This document shows, piece by piece, positions 58,312-64,000 of a DNA stretch of 64,000 nt. How positions within the stretch are numbered: position 1 is the first letter of the stretch; every line of letters starts with the position of its first letter. The stretch is from Novosphingobium sp. (GTDB lineage Bacteria; Pseudomonadota; Alphaproteobacteria; Sphingomonadales; Sphingomonadaceae): NCBI GenBank assembly GCA_020848655.1, contig JADLHU010000162.1:62001-126000 (forward strand). The letters are read 5' to 3'. A program made the position numbers and the translations under genes. The notes below the pieces were generated by a model that saw only the letters and a list, made by a program, of their open reading frames with translations, made no database searches and was not told the DNA's origin.

Positions 58312-58392
58312 ACCGCCGGATTGCGGGTTCTGCGTGCCAGGCCCGTCCTGGCGGCAGCCCGGCTGGCGGCCGCACCCGTATTGCAATCATGA

Positions 58393-58416
58393 GACGCTCG
58401 GCTAGAGCCGGGCGTC
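58393..58416 (+). terminator. Possible terminator after glpX
   Basis: GACGCTCGGC-TAGA-GCCGGGCGTC, a 10-bp stem with one G-U pair, then ATTT. The T-run is short, so it may instead be a leader structure for prs, which starts 28 bp on. Confidence 0.45.
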
Positions 58417-58443
58417 ATTTCCGCGTTCTGGAAGGACCACGCA

Positions 58444-59379
58444 ATGAAGATCATGGCCGGCAACAGCAACCTGCCGCTCGCGCGCGCGATTGCGGGCTAT
58501 CTTGAGCAGCCGCTGACCGATGCCAGCGTGCGCCGTTTCGCCGACGAGGAAGTCTTCGTGGAAATCCACGAAAACGTGCGCGGCGAAGACGTGTTCGTGG
58601 TCCAGTCCACCAGCTATCCGGCCAACGACAACCTGATGGAACTGCTGATCTGCGTCGATGCGCTGCGCCGCGCCTCGGCGCGCCGCATCACCGCCGTGAT
58701 CCCCTATTTCGGCTATGCCCGGCAGGACCGCAAACCTGGTCCGCGCACGCCGATCTCGGCCAAGCTCGTCGCCAACCTGATCACCCAGGCGGGTGCGGAT
58801 CGCGTGCTCTCGGTCGATCTTCATGCCGGGCAGATCCAGGGCTTCTTCGACATCCCGACCGACAACCTGTTCGGCGCGCCGGTCATGGCGGCCGATATCC
58901 AGGCCCGCTATGGCGACCAGTCGCTGATGGTGGTCTCGCCCGATGTCGGCGGCGTGGTGCGCGCTCGCGCGCTGGCCAAGCGGCTGGACAATGCCCCGCT
59001 GGCCATCGTCGACAAGCGCCGCGACAAGCCTGGCCAATCGGAAGTGATGAATATCATCGGCGATGTGAAAGGACGCGCCTGCATCCTGATCGATGATATC
59101 ATCGATTCGGGCGGCACGCTGTGCAACGCCGCGCAGGCATTGATGGACGCGGGCGCGGCCAGCGTCACCGCCTATATCACCCACGGCGTGCTTTCGGGCG
59201 GTGCGGTGGCGCGGGTCAACGGTTCGGCGCTGAAGGAACTGGTCATCACCGATTCGATCCTGGGCACCGAAGCGACGCGCGAATCGGACCGCATCCGCAT
59301 CCTGACCATCGCGCCGCTGATCGGCGAGGCGATTCGCCGCATCGCCGATGAAAGCTCGGTCTCCAGCCTGTTCGACTGA
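58444..59379 (+). CDS. prs: Ribose-phosphate pyrophosphokinase (PRPP synthetase)
   Basis: Makes PRPP from ribose-5-phosphate and ATP for nucleotide, His and Trp synthesis. The 311 residues carry [50 protein letters not shown] (ATP loop), [30 protein letters not shown] and the PRPP site [13 protein letters not shown]. The PRPP it makes is the co-substrate of the phosphoribosyltransferase at 8905. Start ATG 58444 after GGAAGGACC. Confidence 0.97.
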   Translation: MKIMAGNSNLPLARAIAGYLEQPLTDASVRRFADEEVFVEIHENVRGEDVFVVQSTSYPANDNLMELLICVDALRRASARRITAVIPYFGYARQDRKPGPRTPISAKLVANLITQAGADRVLSVDLHAGQIQGFFDIPTDNLFGAPVMAADIQARYGDQSLMVVSPDVGGVVRARALAKRLDNAPLAIVDKRRDKPGQSEVMNIIGDVKGRACILIDDIIDSGGTLCNAAQALMDAGAASVTAYITHGVLSGGAVARVNGSALKELVITDSILGTEATRESDRIRILTIAPLIGEAIRRIADESSVSSLFD

Positions 59380-59402
59380 TCGGGCGCGCGTCTGCGCCCC
59401 TG

Positions 59403-60347
59403 CTATTGCCAGGGACGCACCGCTCCCGGTGCGAGCCGCCGCAGCGATTCGAGCCGCCACGCTTGCCGTGATTCCAGCGCCAGCGTGAGGATCGGCTGCG
59501 GTGTCGCCACGAACTGCTTGGGCGACATGCCGAACAGTTCGGTGAATTCGCGGATCAGGTGGCTCTGGTCGTAATAGCGCAGCGCCAGTTGCTCGGCTTC
59601 CTCGTGATCGGCGACGCCGCGAAAATGGCTGGCCATGTCGATGGCGCGGCCGCGGCGCAGCACTTGCTTGGGCGACATGCCGAAATCGCGGCGCACGATT
59701 CGCTCCAGCCGCCGCTGGTCGATGCCGCATTCGCGCGCGAAAGCGGCCACGCTGCGGTTCGGGTCGGTCAGCACCAGCGATTCGAACAGCGTGGTCACGG
59801 GATCGGGCGTCCGGCCGCCCTTGCCGGCCACGATCTGGCGGATCAGCCCTTCCAGCGTCTGCAGCCACTGTTCGGGATCGTCACTGCTTTCCAGGATCCG
59901 CAACGCGGCCTCGCTGGGCAGGCCAAAGGCGTCGCACGACACCATGCGATCGAGATGGTCGGCAGTGCGCGCGCCGATCAGCGCGTGGCCGGAGCCGGGA
60001 CGCAGCAGGATGCCGACGCTGACGAAGCTGCCGGTCACCGTCACCGGCATGCGGCGGGTCTGCGGCCCGAAGAACAGCGCCGCCCGCGCGGCCTCGCGCG
60101 GGCCGTCGGCGGTCTGCGCGGTCCAGCGCCCTTTCAACTGGAGGCGGAACACCGAAGTGTCGTTGAACAGCCCGCATTCGACGCGGTGATCGTCGGGGGC
60201 ATCGACAACGGCGGCGTAAAGGCGCGCGATCCACGGGGCAAGATCGGGTGCCGGCGCGCGATTGTACGAAATGGGCTGGCCATCGCGCGAGCGCAGGCGC
60301 GGCGCGATCGCGCCATCGATGCCGGGCCGCCTGCGTTTCTGGGTCAT
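59403..60347 (-). CDS. AraC-family transcriptional regulator
   Basis: A 314-residue regulator. The C-terminal AraC domain is clear (VAAFARECGIDQRRLERIVRRDFGMSPKQVLRRGRAIDMASHF and ALRYYDQSHLIREFTELFGMSPKQFV, about residues 200-290) with two helix-turn-helix units. The N-terminal part (YNRAPAPDLAPWIARLYAAVVD ... FGPQTRRMPVTVTGSFVSVGILLRPG) resembles DUF6597-type sensor domains. Target and ligand unknown; no obvious effector gene is adjacent. Convergent with prs. Confidence 0.9.
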   Translation of the reverse strand: MTQKRRRPGIDGAIAPRLRSRDGQPISYNRAPAPDLAPWIARLYAAVVDAPDDHRVECGLFNDTSVFRLQLKGRWTAQTADGPREAARAALFFGPQTRRMPVTVTGSFVSVGILLRPGSGHALIGARTADHLDRMVSCDAFGLPSEAALRILESSDDPEQWLQTLEGLIRQIVAGKGGRTPDPVTTLFESLVLTDPNRSVAAFARECGIDQRRLERIVRRDFGMSPKQVLRRGRAIDMASHFRGVADHEEAEQLALRYYDQSHLIREFTELFGMSPKQFVATPQPILTLALESRQAWRLESLRRLAPGAVRPWQ

Positions 60348-60519
60348 CCCCCATCATCCTGTAACCGAAAGACTTTTCTTTCAGGCATGGCGGGATGGTA
60401 ACGGCATCGACCGATGCTTGGAAAGGCACCATTTCCGGCGCGGCCCACAGGCGCCGCCGGGTGTGGCCCACGCGCACCATGCCTTGACCGCCCCGGGCGA
60501 ATCCGGGCACAGCGCGGGC

Positions 60520-61302
60520 ATGAACCTTGATGCCGATATCGCGCTCGCGCTTCGCCTGGCCGATGCCGCCGGCGATGCGATTCGCCCCCATTTTCGCTCG
60601 GGCCTGACGTCCGAGCGCAAGGGCGATGCCACGCCCGTGACCCTGGCCGACCGCGCTGCGGAAGAGGTGATGCGCCGCATCCTCACCGCCGAAGTGCCGC
60701 GCGATACGGTGATCGGCGAGGAATTCGGCGCCACCGCCGGCACGTCGGCGCGCAGTTGGGTGCTGGATCCGATCGATGGCACCACCTCGTTCCTTGTCGG
60801 GCGGCCGATCTTCGGCACGCTGATCGCGCTGGTGATCGAAGGCTGGCCGGTGCTGGGGATCATCGACCAGCCGATCCTGGGTGAGCGCTGGGTCGGCGCG
60901 GCCGGGCGGCCGACCACGCTGAACGGCAAGCCGGCGCGCACGCGCCTGTGCCCCACGCTGGCCGACGCCACGCTGGCCACCACCGGTCCGCATTACTTCG
61001 ATGACCACCAGGGCGCGCACTTCATGGGGCTGGCCGCGAAGACCGATCATCGCCGCATGGTCATGGGCGGGGATTGCTACAACTACGCGCTGCTCGCCTC
61101 GGGCTATATCGACGTGGTCTGCGAAGCGAACCTGAAGCTGCACGACTGGGCGGCGCTGGTCCCCATCGTCGAAGGCGCGGGCGGCACGATGTGCGACTGG
61201 AACGGCGATCCGCTGCACGCGGGATCGGATGGCCACGTGCTCGCGCTGGGCGATCCGGCGCGGCTGGAAGACGTGGTCGAGGCGCTGGCCTGCGGGCATT
61301 GA
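60520..61302 (+). CDS. hisN: Histidinol-phosphatase, IMPase family
   Basis: A 260-residue IMPase-fold phosphatase; ATG at 60520 (the track frame begins earlier). Motifs: VTLADRAAEEVMRRIL, VIGEEFGAT, WVLDPIDGTTSFLVGRPIFGTLIAL and CEANLKLHDWAALVPIVEGAGG. The pattern fits HisN-type histidinol-phosphate phosphatases more than inositol phosphatases (the FLVGRP after DPIDGT is typical). It removes phosphate from histidinol phosphate in histidine synthesis. Confidence 0.88.
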   Translation: MNLDADIALALRLADAAGDAIRPHFRSGLTSERKGDATPVTLADRAAEEVMRRILTAEVPRDTVIGEEFGATAGTSARSWVLDPIDGTTSFLVGRPIFGTLIALVIEGWPVLGIIDQPILGERWVGAAGRPTTLNGKPARTRLCPTLADATLATTGPHYFDDHQGAHFMGLAAKTDHRRMVMGGDCYNYALLASGYIDVVCEANLKLHDWAALVPIVEGAGGTMCDWNGDPLHAGSDGHVLALGDPARLEDVVEALACGH

Positions 61303-61309
61303 TGCCGCC

Positions 61310-61777
61310 ATGCATTTCTTCTTCTACGGCACGCTGACGCACCAGCATGCCAATCCCGTCACCGCGGCGATTCGCGATGCGCTGGGGCCGGGGCGGCGGG
61401 CCTGGGTGCGCGGCGGGTTGCATGCCGTGGAATCGGCCGATGGCTGGTATCCGGCGCTCGATCCGGCGGCACGCGGCCGGGTCATGGGCTATTGCTATGC
61501 CGCCGGCGCGCGTTTCGACGCGGCAACGCTGGCGTTGCTCGATGCTTATGAAAACTATGTCCCGCAACGCCCGCGCGCTTCGGAATACTTGCGCCGCCGG
61601 GTGCCGGTGCGGCTGGCGCGGGGCGGTGTGCTGCTGGCCCACGCCTATCTGTGGAACCGCCCGCTGACGGGTGCCCTGCGGCCGGTGCCGCACGGCGATT
61701 TCGCGCGGTTCCTGGCCGAGGCGGGGGTGCCGGCGCTGTCGTCCGGGCTGGCGGGCGCACCGGCGCGATGGGCCTAG
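61310..61777 (+). CDS. Gamma-glutamylcyclotransferase/AIG2-like protein
   Basis: A 155-residue protein from ATG 61310, 7 bases after hisN. It begins FFFYGTLTHQHANP, the YGTL motif of the gamma-glutamylcyclotransferase fold, and has GYCYAAGARFDAATLALLDAYENYVPQRP, with a Glu in the position of the catalytic acid (YENY). Such proteins release 5-oxoproline from gamma-glutamyl compounds, but many are uncharacterised. Probably cotranscribed with hisN. Confidence 0.82.
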   Translation: MHFFFYGTLTHQHANPVTAAIRDALGPGRRAWVRGGLHAVESADGWYPALDPAARGRVMGYCYAAGARFDAATLALLDAYENYVPQRPRASEYLRRRVPVRLARGGVLLAHAYLWNRPLTGALRPVPHGDFARFLAEAGVPALSSGLAGAPARWA

Positions 61778-61925
61778 GCGCGGCAGCAGGCCCTGAAGCA
61801 GGCCTTGCGTTCCGCCGGCATTGCCGCTAACGGCGGCGCCTTCAACGACACGGATCAAGCGTCCGGCCTGGCTATCTAGGGCTGCCATGGCCGGTCGATC
61901 GTGTCCCTTTACCGAGGAGACGAAA

Positions 61926-62129
61926 ATGCCCAAGCTCAAGACCAAGAGCGGTGTGAAGAAGCGCTTCAAGATCACCGCGACGGGCAAGATCAAGCACGGC
62001 GTCGCCGGCAAGCGCCACCGCCTGATGAGCCATAATGCCAAGTACATCCGCCAGAACCGCGGCACCGAAGTGATCTCCGACGCCGATGCGAAGGTGATCA
62101 AGAAGTGGGCGCCCTACGGGCTGAACTGA
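61926..62129 (+). CDS. rpmI: 50S ribosomal protein L35
   Basis: A 67-residue L35: [41 protein letters not shown], ending [12 protein letters not shown] at 61926 with GAGGAGA upstream; the track ORF opens earlier at 61821. It precedes rplT as usual, but infC, which commonly comes before rpmI, is not here. Confidence 0.98.
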   Translation: MPKLKTKSGVKKRFKITATGKIKHGVAGKRHRLMSHNAKYIRQNRGTEVISDADAKVIKKWAPYGLN

Positions 62130-62142
62130 GGAGTACTGAAGT

Positions 62143-62502
62143 ATGGCACGTGTCAAAAGGGGTGTAACCACCCGCGCCAAGCACAAGAACATTCTGGAAC
62201 AGGCCAAGGGTTATCGCGGCCGCCGGAAGAACACGATCCGCGTTGCGCGTCAGGCCGTCGAAAAGGCCGGCCAGTACGCCTATCGCGACCGCAAGGTTAA
62301 GAAGCGCACCTTCCGCGCCCTGTGGATCCAGCGCATCAACGCCGCCGTCCGCGCCGAAGGCCTGACCTATTCGCAGTTCATCCACGGCACCAAGCTGGCC
62401 GGCATCGAACTCGATCGCAAGTCGATGGCCGATCTGGCGATGAACGAAGGCGGCGTGTTTACCGCCATCATCGCGCAGGCGAAGGCGGCGCTGCCGGCGT
62501 AA
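62143..62502 (+). CDS. rplT: 50S ribosomal protein L20
   Basis: A 119-residue L20: [55 protein letters not shown] and [25 protein letters not shown]. It binds 23S rRNA early in large-subunit assembly and can repress its own operon in other bacteria. Follows rpmI by 13 bp and is followed by a terminator before pheS. Confidence 0.99.
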   Translation: MARVKRGVTTRAKHKNILEQAKGYRGRRKNTIRVARQAVEKAGQYAYRDRKVKKRTFRALWIQRINAAVRAEGLTYSQFIHGTKLAGIELDRKSMADLAMNEGGVFTAIIAQAKAALPA

Positions 62503-62536
62503 GCCGACAGACGGATTTCGCTTCTACGCGCGATTG

Positions 62537-62573
62537 AAAGGGCGTGAGCGGTAGGTGCCGTTCGCGCCCTTTT
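62537..62573 (+). terminator. Terminator or attenuator between rplT and pheS
   Basis: AAAGGGCG and CGCCCTTT form the lower stem, GAGCGG and CCGTTC the upper one (one G-U pair, a T-G internal mismatch), around the loop TAGGTG, then TTTCGC. It may end rplT transcripts or modulate read-through into pheST. Confidence 0.8.
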
Positions 62574-62603
62574 CGCGTCCCGGGAACGCAAGAAGGCGGA
62601 AAG

Positions 62604-63704
62604 ATGAGCATCGAACAACTGAAGGCGGACTTGCTCGAGTCGATCGCCGGCGCGAGCGACGCCGCCGCGATCGAGCAGATCCGCGTCGCGGCGCTGGGCA
62701 AGCAAGGCTCGGTCTCGGCGCTGCTGAAGACGCTGGGCGCGATGAGCGCCGACGAGCGGCAGAGCGAAGGCCCCAGGATCCACGCGCTGCGCGAGGCGGT
62801 CACCGCCGCGCTGGCCGCGCGCAAGGACGCCATCGAAGGCGCCGCGCTCGAAGCGCGCCTCGCCGCCGAAACGATCGACCTTTCGCTCCCCGCGCCCGAC
62901 CGCCTGCGCGGCAGCGTGCATCCGATCTCGCAAGTGATGGACGAACTGGCCGAAATCTTCGCCGACATGGGTTTCGCCGTCGCCGCCGGTCCCGAGATCG
63001 AGGACGACTGGCACAACTTCACCGCGCTCAACATGCCCGAAAGCCATCCGGCGCGGGCGATGCACGATACGTTCTATTTTCCCGATACCAACGCCGATGG
63101 CCGCGAGATGCTGCTGCGCACGCACACTTCGCCCGTGCAGATCCGCGCCATGCTTGATGTGGTGAAGCAAAATCCGGGCGGCGCGCCTTTGCGCATCATC
63201 GCGCCCGGCCGCGTCTACCGGTCGGACAGCGACGCCACGCACACGCCGATGTTTCACCAGATCGAAGGCCTGGTCATCGACAAGGGCATTCACCTGGGCC
63301 ACCTCAAGTGGACGCTGGAAACCTTCCTCAAGGCCTTCTTCGAGCGCGAGGACATCGTGCTGCGCCTGCGGCCCAGCTATTTCCCGTTCACCGAGCCTTC
63401 GGTCGAAGTCGACGTCGGCTATTCGCTGGTGGGCGGCAAGCGCGTGGTCGGCGGGTCGGAAGGCTGGATGGAAGTGCTGGGCAGCGGCATGGTCAACCGC
63501 AAGGTGATCGCCGCCGGCGGCCTCGATCCCGATGAATGGCAAGGCTTTGCCTTCGGCACCGGCGTCGATCGGCTGGCCATGCTGAAATACGGCATGGATG
63601 ATCTGCGCGCCTTCTTCGATGGCGATGTCCGCTGGCTGTCGCACTATGGATTCGCCCCGCTTGACGTGCCGACCCTGTCGGGCGGCGTCGGCACGCCGGT
63701 TTGA
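62604..63704 (+). CDS. pheS: Phenylalanyl-tRNA synthetase alpha subunit
   Basis: Class II aminoacyl-tRNA synthetase catalytic subunit, 366 residues from ATG 62604 (GGCGGAAAG upstream). N-terminal coiled-coil arm, then [38 protein letters not shown] (motif 1 region), [28 protein letters not shown] (motif 2) and [22 protein letters not shown] (motif 3). Works as an alpha2-beta2 tetramer with PheT, encoded next. Confidence 0.99.
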   Translation: MSIEQLKADLLESIAGASDAAAIEQIRVAALGKQGSVSALLKTLGAMSADERQSEGPRIHALREAVTAALAARKDAIEGAALEARLAAETIDLSLPAPDRLRGSVHPISQVMDELAEIFADMGFAVAAGPEIEDDWHNFTALNMPESHPARAMHDTFYFPDTNADGREMLLRTHTSPVQIRAMLDVVKQNPGGAPLRIIAPGRVYRSDSDATHTPMFHQIEGLVIDKGIHLGHLKWTLETFLKAFFEREDIVLRLRPSYFPFTEPSVEVDVGYSLVGGKRVVGGSEGWMEVLGSGMVNRKVIAAGGLDPDEWQGFAFGTGVDRLAMLKYGMDDLRAFFDGDVRWLSHYGFAPLDVPTLSGGVGTPV

Positions 63705-63720
63705 GCGAGAGGACTACCCC

Positions 63721-64000
63721 ATGAAATTCTCGCTTTCCTGGCTGAAGGACCACCTCGAAACGACCGCTTCGGTCGATGACATCGCGCGCGCGCTCAACGC
63801 CATCGGGCTTGAGGTCGAAGGGATCGAGAACCCGGCGGAAAAGCTGGCCGGTTTCCGCGTGGCCAGAGTGCTGACCGCCGCGCGCCATCCCGATGCCGAC
63901 AAGTTGCAGGTCCTGACCGTCGATACCGGCGAGGGCGCGCCCTTGCAGGTGGTGTGCGGCGCGCCCAATGCGCGGGCCGGGCTGGTTGGCGTGCTGGGCC
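63721..64000 (+). CDS. pheT: Phenylalanyl-tRNA synthetase beta subunit, N-terminal part (cut by window edge)
   Basis: Starts at ATG 63721, 16 bp after pheS, and runs off the window, so it is absent from the ORF track. The visible 93 codons begin [36 protein letters not shown] and continue into the tRNA-binding (EMAP/OB) domain with [24 protein letters not shown] and [11 protein letters not shown], exactly as in PheT. Confidence 0.97.
   Translation, partial: MKFSLSWLKDHLETTASVDDIARALNAIGLEVEGIENPAEKLAGFRVARVLTAARHPDADKLQVLTVDTGEGAPLQVVCGAPNARAGLVGVLG

Noticed and set aside
54916-58386. 1156-aa minus-strand ORF
   Set aside because: It lies opposite the exported hypothetical protein, homoserine dehydrogenase and GlpX, whose family motifs are clear. 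The antisense product is Arg/His/Gln-rich without domains; a high-GC shadow.
59382-59399. GGGCGC-n6-GCGCCC between prs and the AraC gene as a terminator
   Set aside because: Six-base GC arms are common in this genome and no T-run follows on either strand.
60367-60382. Inverted repeat GAAAG-n6-CTTTC upstream of the AraC gene
   Set aside because: Five-base arms of simple sequence are expected by chance; not strong enough to call an operator.
62503-62603. pheST attenuation leader peptide (pheM-like)
   Set aside because: The gap has a good hairpin, but no short Phe-rich ORF ending before it was found; the short frames contain at most two Phe codons and run into pheS.
1-64000. Mobile elements, CRISPR arrays, toxin-antitoxin or phage genes
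   Set aside because: No transposase, integrase, spaced direct repeats or phage-type proteins were recognised on either strand; the window looks like stable chromosome.

Overview
The window is high-GC DNA from an alphaproteobacterium, most likely a sphingomonad (Novosphingobium/Sphingomonas type). The evidence is a MipZ division-site ATPase, TonB-dependent uptake with STN-type receptors, an orphan ligase-associated DEXH helicase and dense overlapping operons. No mobile element, CRISPR array, rRNA or tRNA was seen. Most long opposite-strand ORFs in the supplied track are GC-driven shadows of real genes.

Region 1 (1-12065) is a purine island built of two divergent gene groups. The minus-strand group runs purine permease, allantoate amidohydrolase, allantoinase PuuE, OHCU decarboxylase, an FAD oxidoreductase, HIU hydrolase and the start of XdhA, with each junction overlapping or only 1-3 bases apart. 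The plus-strand group encodes an exported NUP-family nucleoside permease, guanine deaminase, a purine-type phosphoribosyltransferase, a LOG-family protein, an exported adenosine deaminase and a DUF3830 protein. Together they describe capture of extracellular nucleosides and their degradation through urate to ureidoglycolate. No classical uricase is present; the FAD protein is the candidate for that step.

Region 2 (12077-18487) is an RND efflux operon (adaptor, pump, NodT-type outer-membrane factor) divergent from a TetR gene, with a perfect 13-bp-arm palindrome between them. Region 3 (18534-23704) is a FecI/FecR/STN-receptor signalling operon next to an M23 peptidase.

Region 4 (23842-38609) is a surface-polysaccharide cluster: an HpcH/HpaI-like aldolase, an IMPase-like phosphatase, an SLBB export protein, a Wzz-like protein, a GtrB-like GT2, a membrane glycosyltransferase, an SDR, a TPP-dependent lyase/ligase, GtrA and a zinc-ribbon methyltransferase. 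Convergent to these are RfbG and RfbF (CDP-glucose pathway), and a GT-C enzyme follows. The mix suggests a CDP-derived, possibly carbon-branched deoxysugar added to a glycan in the periplasm.

Region 5 (38610-43786) holds a REP-like double hairpin and then a TetR gene divergent from a NodT-EmrA-EmrB tripartite exporter, with two matching operator-like sites. Region 6 (43833-51862) has a two-repeat ASFNRGGD protein, a CsgG-like protein, PanC, MipZ, a J-domain protein, a phosphohexomutase and the Lhr-type helicase. Region 7 (51932-54592) is tonB-exbB-exbD-exbD. Region 8 (54940-64000) is mostly housekeeping: an exported hypothetical protein, homoserine dehydrogenase, GlpX, Prs, an AraC regulator, HisN, a gamma-glutamylcyclotransferase-like protein, L35, L20, PheS and the start of PheT.
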